NCBI GenBank assembly: GCA_963698775.1
Contig: CAVOSE010000005.1
Coordinates: 1-64,000 of the forward strand
Direction of reading: 5' to 3'
DNA length: 64,000 bases
DNA from: Thiohalocapsa sp963698775
Lineage (GTDB): Bacteria > Pseudomonadota > Gammaproteobacteria > Chromatiales > Chromatiaceae
The notes under the pieces were generated by a model that saw only the letters and a program-made list of their open reading frames with translations, was not told the DNA's origin and searched no databases. The position numbers were made by a program, and so were the translations under genes. Shown one piece after another: positions 36,410 to 44,632 of this stretch. Within the stretch, counting starts at the first letter, position 1. Every line of letters begins with the position of its first letter.

Positions 36410-37522
36410 TCAACGTTGCGCCTTGATGCGCGTCCAGCGGCGGTTGAGGTCGCGGATTTGGCGTTCCGTGCGCTCGTTGGGCACGAACAGCCGTGCCTTG
36501 ACCTTGGCGGGGGGGTAGATACCGGCATCGTCGCGCAGTTCCGCGTCCAGGTATTCGGTGGCGGCGAGGTTGGGGTTGGCGTAGAAGACGTAGTTGGAGG
36601 CGTCGGCGATGACCTTGGGCTGCAACAGGTAGGCAATGAAGGCGTGCGCGGCGTCCGGGTTCGGCGCGTCCTTCGGGATCGCCATCACGTCGGTCCATAG
36701 GGCGGCGCCCTCGCGCGGAATCAGGTAGCTGATCTCGACGCCGTTGCCGGCCTCTTCGGCGCGCGTCTGCGCTTGCAGCACGTCGCCGGAGTAGCCGTGG
36801 GCCACGCACAGGTCGCCGTTGGCGAGGTCGCTCTGATACTGGGACGAATGGAAGTAGCGGATGGAAGGGTGCACCGTGTTCAGCAGCTCCGTCGCCGTGT
36901 CCAGGTCCGCCTTGTCGAGGCTGTTGGGGTCCTTGCCCAGATAGGCCAACGCGGCGGAGAACACCTCGGTCGGGTCGTCCAGCAGGCTGATGCCGCAGTC
37001 GGCGAGCTTGGCGGCCTTTGCCGGATCGAACACCAGTGCCCAGGTGTTGAGCTCCGCGTCGTCACCCCCGCTTTCTCCCAGCGCGGCCTTGACCTTCTCC
37101 GCGTTGATGCCGAGCCCGGACGTGCCCCACATGTACGGAACCAGATGCGCATTGTCCGGGTCGATGTCGGCCAGGCTTTGCATGATGTCCGGGTCCAGCT
37201 TGTCCAGCCCCGGCAGCTTCGCCTTGTCCAACGGCAGGTAGAGTCCGGCCTTGATGTGTCGGGCGGCGAACGGTCGCGCGGTTGGATAGATCAGATCGTA
37301 GCCGCTGCTGCCGGCCAGTAGCTTGGCCTCCAGCACCTCGTTGGCGTCATAGACGTCCAATACCGGACGAATGTCGGTCGCCTTCTGGAACCCGGGCAGG
37401 GTGTCTTCCGCGAAGTAGTCATTCCAGTTGTAGATGTGGACGGTTTGCTCGGCAGCGCCAGCGAGACCGGTGACGACGGCGAGCGAGGCAAGGGCAAGGT
37501 GTAGGCGAAACGGCTGGCGCAC
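36410..37522 (-). CDS. potF: Polyamine-binding periplasmic protein PotF/PotD
   Basis: This binding protein of about 370 residues starts at GTG 37522, chosen because GGAG lies nine bases upstream; a TTG five codons earlier is an alternative. The signal peptide (LALASLAVVTGLAGAAE) is followed by HIYNWNDYFAEDTLPGFQKA, the classical PotD/PotF opening. Ligand-pocket regions include GYDLIYPTARPF, MWGTSGLGINAEKV, VAHGYSGDVLQAQTRAEEAG and YLIPREGAALWTDVMAIPKD. It captures putrescine or spermidine for PotGHI. It heads the potFG half of the operon. Confidence 0.88.
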   Translation of the reverse strand: MRQPFRLHLALASLAVVTGLAGAAEQTVHIYNWNDYFAEDTLPGFQKATDIRPVLDVYDANEVLEAKLLAGSSGYDLIYPTARPFAARHIKAGLYLPLDKAKLPGLDKLDPDIMQSLADIDPDNAHLVPYMWGTSGLGINAEKVKAALGESGGDDAELNTWALVFDPAKAAKLADCGISLLDDPTEVFSAALAYLGKDPNSLDKADLDTATELLNTVHPSIRYFHSSQYQSDLANGDLCVAHGYSGDVLQAQTRAEEAGNGVEISYLIPREGAALWTDVMAIPKDAPNPDAAHAFIAYLLQPKVIADASNYVFYANPNLAATEYLDAELRDDAGIYPPAKVKARLFVPNERTERQIRDLNRRWTRIKAQR

Positions 37523-37617
37523 GGGACGAGACTCCAAGACGAGACGGGACGACTGGACCGTTGCAGGCCCGCTAAAACACCAATCCTAAAGCATCGTCCC
37601 CGCGCGGCGAAGCCGAT

Positions 37618-37682
37618 GGGGCGAATAAATTCGCCCCTACAGACCTGCGTGGTGCGATTGTAGGGGCGAATTTATTCGCCCC
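37618..37682. repeat. Paired GGGGCGAAT(A/T)AATTCGCCCC palindromes
   Basis: Two near-perfect 20-22 base palindromes (37618-37639 and 37661-37682) stand in opposite sense, 21 bases apart. They can each form a hairpin or pair with one another. Palindromes of this GGGGCGAATTTATTCGCCCC type are a widespread dispersed repeat in diverse bacterial genomes. The first 20 codons from the end of the adjacent methyltransferase lie inside it. Confidence 0.85.
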
Positions 37683-38266
37683 GTTTCGGCCATGGCGACG
37701 GTGTAATGGGCGCCTTGCTTGAGCTTGTCGTAATTGCCGAAGACCTCGGTCAGGTTGCGCTTCATGAACTGCCGCAGGCCGTTGATGGTGACCAGGTAGA
37801 GCCGGCCGCCTGGGCGCAGCCGGGCATGCGCGTCGTGCAATAGCAGCGCCAGCAGTTCCTTGCCGACCTTGGCGGGGATGTTGCTCGCGATCAGATCGAA
37901 GCGTAGCGCGGGGTCGATCTGATCGAAGCCGTTGCTGAGCAGCGCGCTGGCGTTGTCGAGCTGGTTCAGCGCCGCGTTGCGGTTGGCGTAGTCGATGGCG
38001 ACGAAGTCCTTGTCCACCATCAGCGTCCGGCCCCGCGGCGCCCTTGTCGCCAAACTCAAACCGATCGGGCCGTAGCCGCAACCGAGGTCCAGGCAGTCGG
38101 CGTCCGCTGCCACCTCGACGTGGTCCAGAAGCAAGCGCGTCCCCTCGTCTACCTCGCGTGGCGAGAACAATCCCCATGTCGACTCCAGTCGTAGCCGATG
38201 GCCGGCCAATTCGGCCTCGAAACGGATGGGTCGGCGGAGATCGGAGAGTTGCTGGGACGACAGCAT
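37637..38266 (-). CDS. RsmC-like class I SAM methyltransferase
   Basis: This 209-residue protein has the Rossmann methyltransferase motifs in the order of RsmC-type small-domain enzymes. Motif I is CLDLGCGYGPIGLSLA, the acidic loop is MVDKDFVAIDYANRN, and motif IV is LIASNIPAKVGKE, where RsmC proteins have NPP. Downstream are LRPGGRLYLVTINGL and QFMKRNLTEVFGNYDKLKQG. The expected substrate is rRNA or another nucleic acid base, but this is inference. The last dozen residues (GRINSPLQSHHAGL) are encoded by the palindromic repeat and are unlikely to be original, so the native C-terminus was probably replaced. Confidence 0.82.
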   Translation of the reverse strand: MLSSQQLSDLRRPIRFEAELAGHRLRLESTWGLFSPREVDEGTRLLLDHVEVAADADCLDLGCGYGPIGLSLATRAPRGRTLMVDKDFVAIDYANRNAALNQLDNASALLSNGFDQIDPALRFDLIASNIPAKVGKELLALLLHDAHARLRPGGRLYLVTINGLRQFMKRNLTEVFGNYDKLKQGAHYTVAMAETGRINSPLQSHHAGL

Positions 38267-38405
38267 GGAATGATGGAATGGTGGCGCTGGCTGGTAGAAG
38301 GCCTGTAGTTTACATGGGCATCGAGCGAGCCGTCCTCCTTTAGACTACAGCTTGCCCGCAGGAACTGTTTCCGACCGCTAATCTCGCCCAATTGGCCGCC
38401 GTCCC

Positions 38406-39593
38406 ATGCCCGACCTCTCCGGCAGTCTCGACATCGCGTTGCGACGCAACGGTGACCGCATTGCCCCGACCATTCGGTCCAGCCGTCCAGTCACCGCGGC
38501 ACGGGTGTTTGCCGGCAAGCCCGTGCTGGAGGTTGCGCGGCAATTGCCGATGCTGTTCAGCATCTGCGCGACGGCGCAGGCCCAGGCCTGCGCGGGTGCC
38601 TGCGAGCAGGCGCTCGGGCTGACGCCATCGCCGGAGGTCCGGCGGCAACGCGCACTGTTGCTGCGGGCCGAGACGGTCAAGGAGCACCTATGGCGCCTGC
38701 TGTTGGATTGGCCCCAGGCGTTGGATCTGCCTCCCGCGCAGGTGCCCATGGCGACCGCAATGCGTGCCTACCTTGCGCTGCGCCATCGCTACACCAAGGA
38801 CGCGGACCCCTTCGCACTCGGCGCCGATCTGCCACCCATCGAGGCTGCGCGCGCTGCGGACCAAGCGCGGGCATTGGCCGAGGTCGCCATGGGCTCTGTC
38901 TTCGGGATGCCGCCCGCGCGCTGGCTTGCGCAGATCGGTGATCGCGGCGCATTGGCCGCTTGGGCACGAAATGCCACGACGCTCGCCGCTGATCTTGTAC
39001 GCAGGGTGGCAATTGCCGACCTTGCCGGTCTGGGACGCAACGCGATCGATGCGTTGCCGGCATCGGTGGTACCGGACCTCGCGGAAGCGCTATCCAGCGC
39101 CGATGCCGATGGATTTGTAGCCACGCCGATTTGGCGGTGCCGCGCCCACGAGACCACGCCCTTCGCGCGCTGTCTCGACCGTCCTTTGGTCGCGGACTTG
39201 GCCGCCGAGTACGGCAACGGACTGCTGCCGCGGCTGGCCGCGCTGCTGATGGAACTGGCCGACGCCCTAGTGATGCTTGCCGACGCCCCAGAGGTGGCCG
39301 GACGCTCGGACCCGGCGAGCCCCGAGGCCGCTGGGGTTGGCTCAGGTGTCGGCTGGGCTGACGCCGCCCGCGGTCTGCTGGTTCATCGCGTCGAACTGGT
39401 CGAGGCACGGGTGACGAGTTATCGCATCCTGGCCCCCACCGAATGGAACTTCCATCCCGCCGGTGTCGTCGCCGCCGGTCTCGTCGGCAGCGCCCTGGGC
39501 CGTATTGAAGACGATACGGAGCTCAAGCGCCGCGCCGCGCTCTATGTCACCGCCGTTGACCCCTGCGTCGCCTATCGGCTTTCGGTATGCTGA
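38406..39593 (+). CDS. hupK: Hydrogenase accessory protein HupK
   Basis: This 395-residue protein is related to the large subunit of [NiFe]-hydrogenase but lacks its nickel-binding cysteines. The N-terminus has LARQLPMLFSICATAQ-like sequence (EVARQLPMLFSICATAQAQA), comparable to the RICG/CxxxH region of large subunits. The C-terminal part has ILAPTEWNFHPAG and ends DPCVAYRLSVC in place of DPCxxCxxH. HupK is a maturation factor, proposed to act as a scaffold in metal-centre assembly, found beside hyp genes in hydrogenase-containing proteobacteria. It lies just upstream of hypCDE. The start ATG 38406 gives the family N-terminus (LSGSLDIALRRNG). Confidence 0.82.
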   Translation: MPDLSGSLDIALRRNGDRIAPTIRSSRPVTAARVFAGKPVLEVARQLPMLFSICATAQAQACAGACEQALGLTPSPEVRRQRALLLRAETVKEHLWRLLLDWPQALDLPPAQVPMATAMRAYLALRHRYTKDADPFALGADLPPIEAARAADQARALAEVAMGSVFGMPPARWLAQIGDRGALAAWARNATTLAADLVRRVAIADLAGLGRNAIDALPASVVPDLAEALSSADADGFVATPIWRCRAHETTPFARCLDRPLVADLAAEYGNGLLPRLAALLMELADALVMLADAPEVAGRSDPASPEAAGVGSGVGWADAARGLLVHRVELVEARVTSYRILAPTEWNFHPAGVVAAGLVGSALGRIEDDTELKRRAALYVTAVDPCVAYRLSVC

Positions 39594-39660
39594 GGGCCGC
39601 GCATCGACCTCCCCGCGTCTACTCAGTAACGACTCAACAACCAATCGGTAAATCTTCTTT

Positions 39661-39750
39661 GAACTACGAAACACGCGAAAAGCGCGAAAAATCATGAAAT
39701 ATAAGTGAATAGTTGCCTTTTTTCGTGTATTTCGCGCTTTTCGTAGTTTG
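39661..39750. repeat. Inverted repeat, AACTACGAAA...TTTCGTAGTTT type
   Basis: Two arms of about 30 bases (39661-39691 and 39718-39750) are imperfect inverse complements. They start CTACGAAACACGCGAAAAGC on the left and end GCGCTTTTCGTAG on the right. The intervening 26 bases are AT-rich compared with the surroundings. It lies between hupK and hypC and could be a dispersed MITE-like repeat or a transcript-stabilising hairpin. Confidence 0.75.
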
Positions 39751-39833
39751 TACCTGTCCGCGGTGATGTTCATGTTGTTTTTGGAACTGTCCCCGACCAA
39801 CTCGCCCATCTCACCCACTCGGAGCCTGCCAGC

Positions 39834-40094
39834 ATGTGTCTCGCCATCCCCGCGCAGATCCTCGAGATCGACGCCGCTACCGACACCGCCATCGTCTCAC
39901 TGGGCGGCGTGCGCAAGCCCGTCTCGCTGGCGCTGGTGGACGACGCCGCGATCGGCGACTATGTCCTGATTCATGTCGGCTATGCGCTGAACCGGATCAG
40001 CCCGGAGGAGGCCGAGCGCACCCTGGCGATGATCCAAGCAATGGGTGAGCTGGAGCCGATCGACTTTGCAGCCGGAACCGAGGCGGCGCCATGA
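39834..40094 (+). CDS. hypC: Hydrogenase maturation chaperone HypC
   Basis: This 86-residue HypC/HupF family protein starts with the essential MCLAIPAQI, whose Cys2 carries the Fe(CN)2CO unit together with HypD. Other family signatures are VSLGGVRKPVSLALVDDA and GDYVLIHVGYALNRISPEEA. It delivers the iron centre to the hydrogenase large subunit. The stop overlaps the hypD start (ATGA). The operon hypC-hypD-hypE follows the hupK gene after about 240 bases containing an inverted repeat. Confidence 0.93.
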   Translation: MCLAIPAQILEIDAATDTAIVSLGGVRKPVSLALVDDAAIGDYVLIHVGYALNRISPEEAERTLAMIQAMGELEPIDFAAGTEAAP

Positions 40095-41266
40095 GCATGA
40101 AGTCCGCGATGAAGTACGTCGACGAATTCCGTGACGGCGGGCTGGCCCGCGGGCTCGCCCGCACCATCGCCGCCGAGGCCGATCCGGCGCGCGACTATCG
40201 GCTGATGGAGTTCTGCGGCGGCCACACCCACGCCATCTTCCGCTACGGCGTGCAGGATCTGATGCCGCCGAACCTGCGCTTCGTGCACGGCCCCGGATGC
40301 CCGGTCTGCGTGTTGCCGATGGCCCGCATCGACCAAGCCATCGCCATGGCCGTCGAACATGGCGTCACGCTGTGCACCTACGGTGACCTGATGCGCGTCC
40401 CCGCAAGCGAGCGCAATAGCCTGCTCAAGGCGAAGGCCGACGGCGCCGACATCCGCATGATCTACTCGACGCAGGACGCGCTGGCCATCGCCCGCGCCGA
40501 CCCGGACCGCCAGGTGGTGCTGTTCGCGATCGGCTTCGAGACCACCACGCCGCCGACCGCGGTGGCGCTCAAGGTCGCCCGGGCCGAGGGCATGGCGAAC
40601 TTTTCGGTGTTCTGCAATCACGTGCTGACGCCATCGGCGCTGTCGACCATTCTGGCGACCGCCGGCCCGGACGGTGTGCAACTGGACGGCATCCTCGGGC
40701 CTTCGCACGTCAGCACCATCATCGGTAGCCGGCCCTATGAATTCGTGCCGCGGAAGTTCGGTAAGCCCGTCGTCATCGCCGGCTTCGAGCCGTTGGACGT
40801 GATGCAGAGCGCATTGATGCTGGTGCGCCAGATCAACCAGGGCCGCTGCACGGTCGAGAATCAATATACCCGCGCGGTCAGCCGCGACGGCAACGCCAAG
40901 GCGCAGGCGTTGATGGCCGAGGTCTTCGCGCCGCGCGACAGCTTCGAGTGGCGCGGGCTCGGTCATCTGCCCCACAGCGCGCTGCGCATCGCCGACGGCT
41001 ATGCCGAGTTCGATGCCGAGCTGCGCTTCCCGGTGGCCGCGAGCGTGGGTAAGGAGATCAAAGGCTGTGAATGCCCGAGCGTGCTGCGCGGCGTCATGGA
41101 GCCCGTCGACTGCAAGCTGTTCGGCGTCGTCTGCACGCCGGAGAACCCGATGGGCGCCTGCATGGTCTCGTCCGAGGGGGCCTGTGCCGCCTACTGGAGC
41201 TACGGTCGTTTTCGCCAACCGGTCGGGCGCGAGCCGGCGACCGCGCAAGTGGCGAGTCCCCGGTAG
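40091..41266 (+). CDS. hypD: Hydrogenase maturation protein HypD
   Basis: This 391-residue protein is a scaffold for the Fe(CN)2CO group with a [4Fe-4S] cluster. The conserved Cys motifs are CGGHTHAIFRYG, GPGCPVCVLP and the C-terminal cluster region (GCECPSVLRGVMEP, CKLFGVVCTPENPMGACMVS, EGACAAYW). The GFETTTPPTA and GPSHVSTIIGSRPYEF stretches are also diagnostic. It works as a complex with HypC, whose gene overlaps it, and accepts cyanide ligands from HypE. Length and start (ATG 40091) are normal. Confidence 0.94.
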   Translation: MSMKSAMKYVDEFRDGGLARGLARTIAAEADPARDYRLMEFCGGHTHAIFRYGVQDLMPPNLRFVHGPGCPVCVLPMARIDQAIAMAVEHGVTLCTYGDLMRVPASERNSLLKAKADGADIRMIYSTQDALAIARADPDRQVVLFAIGFETTTPPTAVALKVARAEGMANFSVFCNHVLTPSALSTILATAGPDGVQLDGILGPSHVSTIIGSRPYEFVPRKFGKPVVIAGFEPLDVMQSALMLVRQINQGRCTVENQYTRAVSRDGNAKAQALMAEVFAPRDSFEWRGLGHLPHSALRIADGYAEFDAELRFPVAASVGKEIKGCECPSVLRGVMEPVDCKLFGVVCTPENPMGACMVSSEGACAAYWSYGRFRQPVGREPATAQVASPR

Positions 41267-41270
41267 TCCG

Positions 41271-42329
41271 ATGACTACGCACGACACCCCAAGACGTCGC
41301 TTCGGCGGTCAGCTCGACCTCAAACGTGGCGCCGTCGACATGAGCCACGGCAGCGGCGGACGCGCGATGGCGCAGCTGATCGACGAGCTGTTTCGCAAGC
41401 ACCTCGACAACCCATTGCTGGCGCAGGGCAACGATCAGGCCCTGTTCCAGCCGCCGCCGGGTCGGCTGGCCATCAGCACCGATGGCCACGTCATCTCGCC
41501 GCTGTTCTTCCCCGGCGGCGACATCGGCTGTCTGGCCGTGCACGGCACTGTCAATGACGTCGCCATGTCCGGCGCGCGGCCGCTGTATCTGGCCGCCGGC
41601 TTCATCCTGGAGGAAGGGCTGCCGCTCGCCGATCTTGCGCGTATCGTCGAGAGCATGGCCCGTGCCGCCAACGAGGCCGGCGTCGCGGTGGTGACTGGCG
41701 ACACGAAGGTGGTCGAGCGCGGTAAGGGCGACGGCTGTTTCATCACCACCACCGGCGTCGGTGTGGTGCCTGACGGCATCGACATCTCCGGCGATCGGGC
41801 CGTACCCGGCGACGCCATCCTGGTCAGCGGCACCATGGGCGATCATGGCGTCGCGATCATGTCCAAGCGCGAAAACCTGGGCTTCGAGACCGAGATCACC
41901 TCCGATACCGCCGCGCTGCATAGCCTGGTCGCGGCCATGATCGAGGCGGTGCCGGATGTCCATTGTCTGCGCGATCCCACCCGCGGCGGTCTGGCCACCA
42001 GCCTGAACGAGTTGGCCCAGCAGTCCGGCGTCGGCATGCAGATCCGCGAGGAGGCTGTTCCCGTCCGCCCGGCGGTCGCCGCCGCCTGCGAACTGTTGGG
42101 CCTCGACCCGCTCTACGTTGCCAACGAGGGCAAGCTGATCGCCATCTGTCCGGGAGATCGGGCCGACGAGCTGCTCGCGGTCATGCGCGCCCACGCACAG
42201 GGCCGGGATGCCGCGATCATCGGCAGCGTGGTGGATGATCCGCATCAGTTCGTGCAAATGCAGACCAGCTTTGGCGGCAGCCGCATCGTCGACTGGCTGG
42301 CTGGTGAGCAACTGCCGCGGATTTGCTGA
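41271..42329 (+). CDS. hypE: Hydrogenase maturation protein HypE
   Basis: This 352-residue ATP-dependent dehydratase of the PurM/ThiL fold is carbamoylated by HypF at its C-terminal Cys and converts the group to thiocyanate for HypD. It starts at ATG 41271, five bases after hypD. Motifs are VDMSHGSGGRAMAQLIDELF, the ATP-binding STDGHVISPLFFPGGDIG, VNDVAMSGARPLYLAAGFIL, DPTRGGLATSLNELAQQSGV and the essential terminal PRIC. The intact PRIC tail indicates a functional enzyme. hypF, hypA and hypB are not in this window. Confidence 0.94.
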   Translation: MTTHDTPRRRFGGQLDLKRGAVDMSHGSGGRAMAQLIDELFRKHLDNPLLAQGNDQALFQPPPGRLAISTDGHVISPLFFPGGDIGCLAVHGTVNDVAMSGARPLYLAAGFILEEGLPLADLARIVESMARAANEAGVAVVTGDTKVVERGKGDGCFITTTGVGVVPDGIDISGDRAVPGDAILVSGTMGDHGVAIMSKRENLGFETEITSDTAALHSLVAAMIEAVPDVHCLRDPTRGGLATSLNELAQQSGVGMQIREEAVPVRPAVAAACELLGLDPLYVANEGKLIAICPGDRADELLAVMRAHAQGRDAAIIGSVVDDPHQFVQMQTSFGGSRIVDWLAGEQLPRIC

Positions 42330-42333
42330 GCAA

Positions 42334-42765
42334 ATGGTCGAGGGCGCTGACAGTATCGCGAGCCGGCCTGTTAAGCCTGGCCTGGCCTTGGGCGATCTCG
42401 ATGCCTTGGCGCGGCGCTACCGTTGGCGTCTGTTGGTGTTGTTCGGCTCTGTCGCGCGCGCAGGGGATGGCCGTGATATCGACCTGGCGGTGTTACCCGC
42501 CGCGATGCCGAGTTTATTGGAACAAGGACGCTGGCAAGCCGACCTGGAACAGGTTGTGGCACCGCGCCCGGCGGATTTGCTGTTGCTAAGCGCCGACACC
42601 TCGCCCGTGACCCGATTCGAGGTGTTTCGCGCGGGCCGTTGTCTGTTCGAGGCCGAGCCGGGGCTGTTCGACGCCGAACGGGATCGCGCGTTCTTCCTCT
42701 ACGCCGACAGCGAATGGTTCCGACGACAACAACGCGTGCATCTCTATGGCCGATCGTACCACTGA
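42334..42765 (+). CDS. mntA: MntA-type minimal nucleotidyltransferase antitoxin
   Basis: This 143-residue protein is a MNT-domain nucleotidyltransferase with the GSX10DXD motif (LFGSVARAGDGRDIDLAV). The second acidic region is PRPADLLLLSADTSPVT. In HepT/MntA systems this enzyme AMPylates the HEPN toxin and silences it. The start ATG 42334 is four bases beyond the hypE stop, and the gene overlaps the next one by 20 bases. It shares no function with hydrogenase maturation and was probably inserted behind hypE. The active-site residues look intact. Confidence 0.82.
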   Translation: MVEGADSIASRPVKPGLALGDLDALARRYRWRLLVLFGSVARAGDGRDIDLAVLPAAMPSLLEQGRWQADLEQVVAPRPADLLLLSADTSPVTRFEVFRAGRCLFEAEPGLFDAERDRAFFLYADSEWFRRQQRVHLYGRSYH

Positions 42766-43180
42766 GACTTTGGAGCGTAAGCTCGGTTTCTTGCATCGCT
42801 ATATCAGCGATCTCTCGGGCTACGCGGCACTCGACAGCGAGGGTCGGCTGCGAGAGCACTACGCCATCGAGCGCCTGTTGCAGTTGTTGTGCGAATCGGC
42901 GGCTGATTTAGGGTTGCAATTTCTCAAGGCGCGTGGCGATACCTTGCCGACGAGCTATCGGGAAATCTTCAATGCACTCGCCCGCTCGGGGCAATTGCCT
43001 CCGGATTTGGCGGCCGATCTCGTCGCAGCCTGTGGTATGCGTAATGTTCTTACCCACCTCTATGATCAGATCGATCTGCAACGCGTGATCGCCGCGGTCG
43101 ACCCCGCCATCGCGTTGTATCGATCCTTCGCTGACTGGAGTCTGCAACAGTTCAGGGACGGCACGGAACAGCGCGAATGA
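42746..43180 (+). CDS. hepT: HepT-type HEPN ribonuclease toxin
   Basis: This 144-residue protein is a DUF86/HEPN all-helical ribonuclease. The RX4HXY active-site motif is present as RNVLTHLY (about residues 103-110), preceded by ACG and the preserved helix EHYAIERLLQLLCESAADLG. The start overlaps the end of mntA by 20 bases, so toxin and antitoxin are translationally coupled. It would cleave RNA unless the catalytic Tyr is AMPylated by MntA. Both partners are intact, which suggests an active module. Confidence 0.82.
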   Translation: MADRTTETLERKLGFLHRYISDLSGYAALDSEGRLREHYAIERLLQLLCESAADLGLQFLKARGDTLPTSYREIFNALARSGQLPPDLAADLVAACGMRNVLTHLYDQIDLQRVIAAVDPAIALYRSFADWSLQQFRDGTEQRE

Positions 43181-43302
43181 CTGCGCCCTGTCCGCTTTCC
43201 GGCTTCGCGCTATGCTAGGGAGGTTGGTGTCGAACGCGGACCCGTGCGGAAATTCTGATTGATGGGCCATCCTGGTCAGCAATCAGACGTCCTGCCCCGC
43301 AC

Positions 43303-43330
43303 GGGAAACGCTGATAAATCAGCGTTTCCC
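43303..43330. repeat. Perfect 13-bp-arm hairpin
   Basis: GGGAAACGCTGAT and ATCAGCGTTTCCC face each other across a two-base AA loop, between hepT and pilT. No T-run follows, so it is not an obvious intrinsic terminator. It may be a REP-like element or a transcription-coupled boundary. Confidence 0.75.
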
Positions 43331-43381
43331 TAGTGCTTGTCGACCAGCATCTGATCGCACCGAAGTCCCTGGGAGTCCGCC

Positions 43382-44419
43382 GTGGATATTGCTGAGCTAC
43401 TCGCCTTCAGCGTCAAGAACAAGGCATCCGACCTGCATCTGTCCGCCGGTCTGCCACCCATGATCCGCGTCGACGGCGACATGCGCCGCATCAACGTGCC
43501 GCCGTTGGAGCATCGCACGGTGCATGCGCTGATCTACGAGATCATGAACGACAAACAGCGTAAGGATTACGAGGAGTTCCTAGAGACGGATTTTTCGTTC
43601 GAGATCCCGGGCGTCGCGCGGTTTCGTGTCAACGCCTACAACCAGAAGCGCGGCGCGGCGGGGGTGTTCCGAACCATCCCGTCGAAGGTGCTGACGCTGG
43701 AGGATTTGAACGCCCCGGAGATGTTCAAGGACATCGTCAACGTACCCCGTGGCCTGGTGCTGGTGACCGGCCCGACCGGTTCCGGCAAGTCGACCACGCT
43801 GGCGGCGATGATCGACTACCTCAACGACAACGAATACGCCCACATCCTCACCATCGAGGACCCGATCGAGTTCGTCCACACCAGCAAGAAGTGCCTGATC
43901 AATCAGCGCGAGGTGCACAAGGACACTTTGGGTTTCAGCGAGGCGCTGCGCTCCGCGCTGCGGCAGGACCCGGATATTATTTTGGTGGGCGAGATGCGCG
44001 ACCTGGAGACCATTCGCCTGGCGCTGACCGCTGCCGAGACTGGCCACCTGGTGTTCGGCACCCTGCACACCAGTTCCGCGGCCAAGACCATCGACCGCAT
44101 CGTTGACGTGTTTCCGGCGGCGGAGAAGACCATGGTGCGCTCGATGCTGTCGGAGTCCCTGCGCTCGGTGATCTCGCAGTCGTTGTTGAAAAAGATCAGC
44201 GGCGGGCGCATCGCCGCGCATGAGGTGATGATCGGCACCCCGGCAATTCGCAACCTGATCCGCGAGGACAAGGTGGCGCAGATGTATTCCGCGATCCAGA
44301 CCGGCCAGGCACACGGCATGCAGACCCTCGATCAATGCCTCTCCGAACTGGTCAAGCGCGGGCAGATCACCAAGGCGGATGCCCGCATGAAGGCGCATAG
44401 CAAAGAGACCTTCATGTAA
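43382..44419 (+). CDS. pilT: Type IV pilus retraction ATPase PilT
   Basis: This 345-residue hexameric secretion ATPase powers pilus retraction. The start is GTG 43382, with GGAG eight bases upstream. An N-terminal PAS-like region (DIAELLAFSVKNKASDLHLS) is followed by Walker A GPTGSGKST at about residues 134-142, the Asp box (HILTIEDPIEFVH), Walker B (RQDPDIILVGEMRDLETIRL) and the His box (TGHLVFGTLHTSSAAKTIDR). The AIRNLIRE helix near the C-terminus is the retraction-specific PilT motif. No pilU follows. Confidence 0.92.
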   Translation: MDIAELLAFSVKNKASDLHLSAGLPPMIRVDGDMRRINVPPLEHRTVHALIYEIMNDKQRKDYEEFLETDFSFEIPGVARFRVNAYNQKRGAAGVFRTIPSKVLTLEDLNAPEMFKDIVNVPRGLVLVTGPTGSGKSTTLAAMIDYLNDNEYAHILTIEDPIEFVHTSKKCLINQREVHKDTLGFSEALRSALRQDPDIILVGEMRDLETIRLALTAAETGHLVFGTLHTSSAAKTIDRIVDVFPAAEKTMVRSMLSESLRSVISQSLLKKISGGRIAAHEVMIGTPAIRNLIREDKVAQMYSAIQTGQAHGMQTLDQCLSELVKRGQITKADARMKAHSKETFM

Positions 44420-44427
44420 CCTCAGCT

Positions 44428-44632
44428 GTTCTCGGACAAACGGCTTGACTGGTGCGCCATCACCAGTCCGGTGCCGCAGCAGCTGGCGTTTCGGAGCATC
44501 TTGGTGGCGGAACTCGCCGTCACGACACTCTGCCTGTGGGTCGGTGTCCGGTTGCTGCTCGGGGCGGGCGCCACGGCGATCCGGTTCAACCTAGAAAGAG
44601 CAGTTGACCGCTTAGCCTCACATGCAAACGTC
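44428..44632 (+). pseudogene. DUF2165-like membrane protein fragment (tentative)
   Basis: Downstream of pilT one frame reads RLDWCAITSPVPQQLAFRSI followed by LVAELAVTTLCLWVGVRLLL. The second part is a hydrophobic helix in the position expected for the C-terminal part of DUF2165 small integral-membrane proteins. It has no start, and the frame runs into the inverted repeat at 44583. The assignment is weak and rests on the pattern alone. Confidence 0.3.

Noticed and set aside
40000..41287. 435-codon minus-strand frame opposite hypC and hypD
   Set aside because: Antisense of strongly conserved hyp genes; no motif.
43303..43330. Intrinsic terminator after hepT
   Set aside because: The hairpin is perfect but no T-run follows on either strand, so it is listed as a repeat instead.
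43580..44398. 272-codon minus-strand frame opposite pilT
   Set aside because: Shadow of pilT; composition rich in His, Arg and Leu without motifs.
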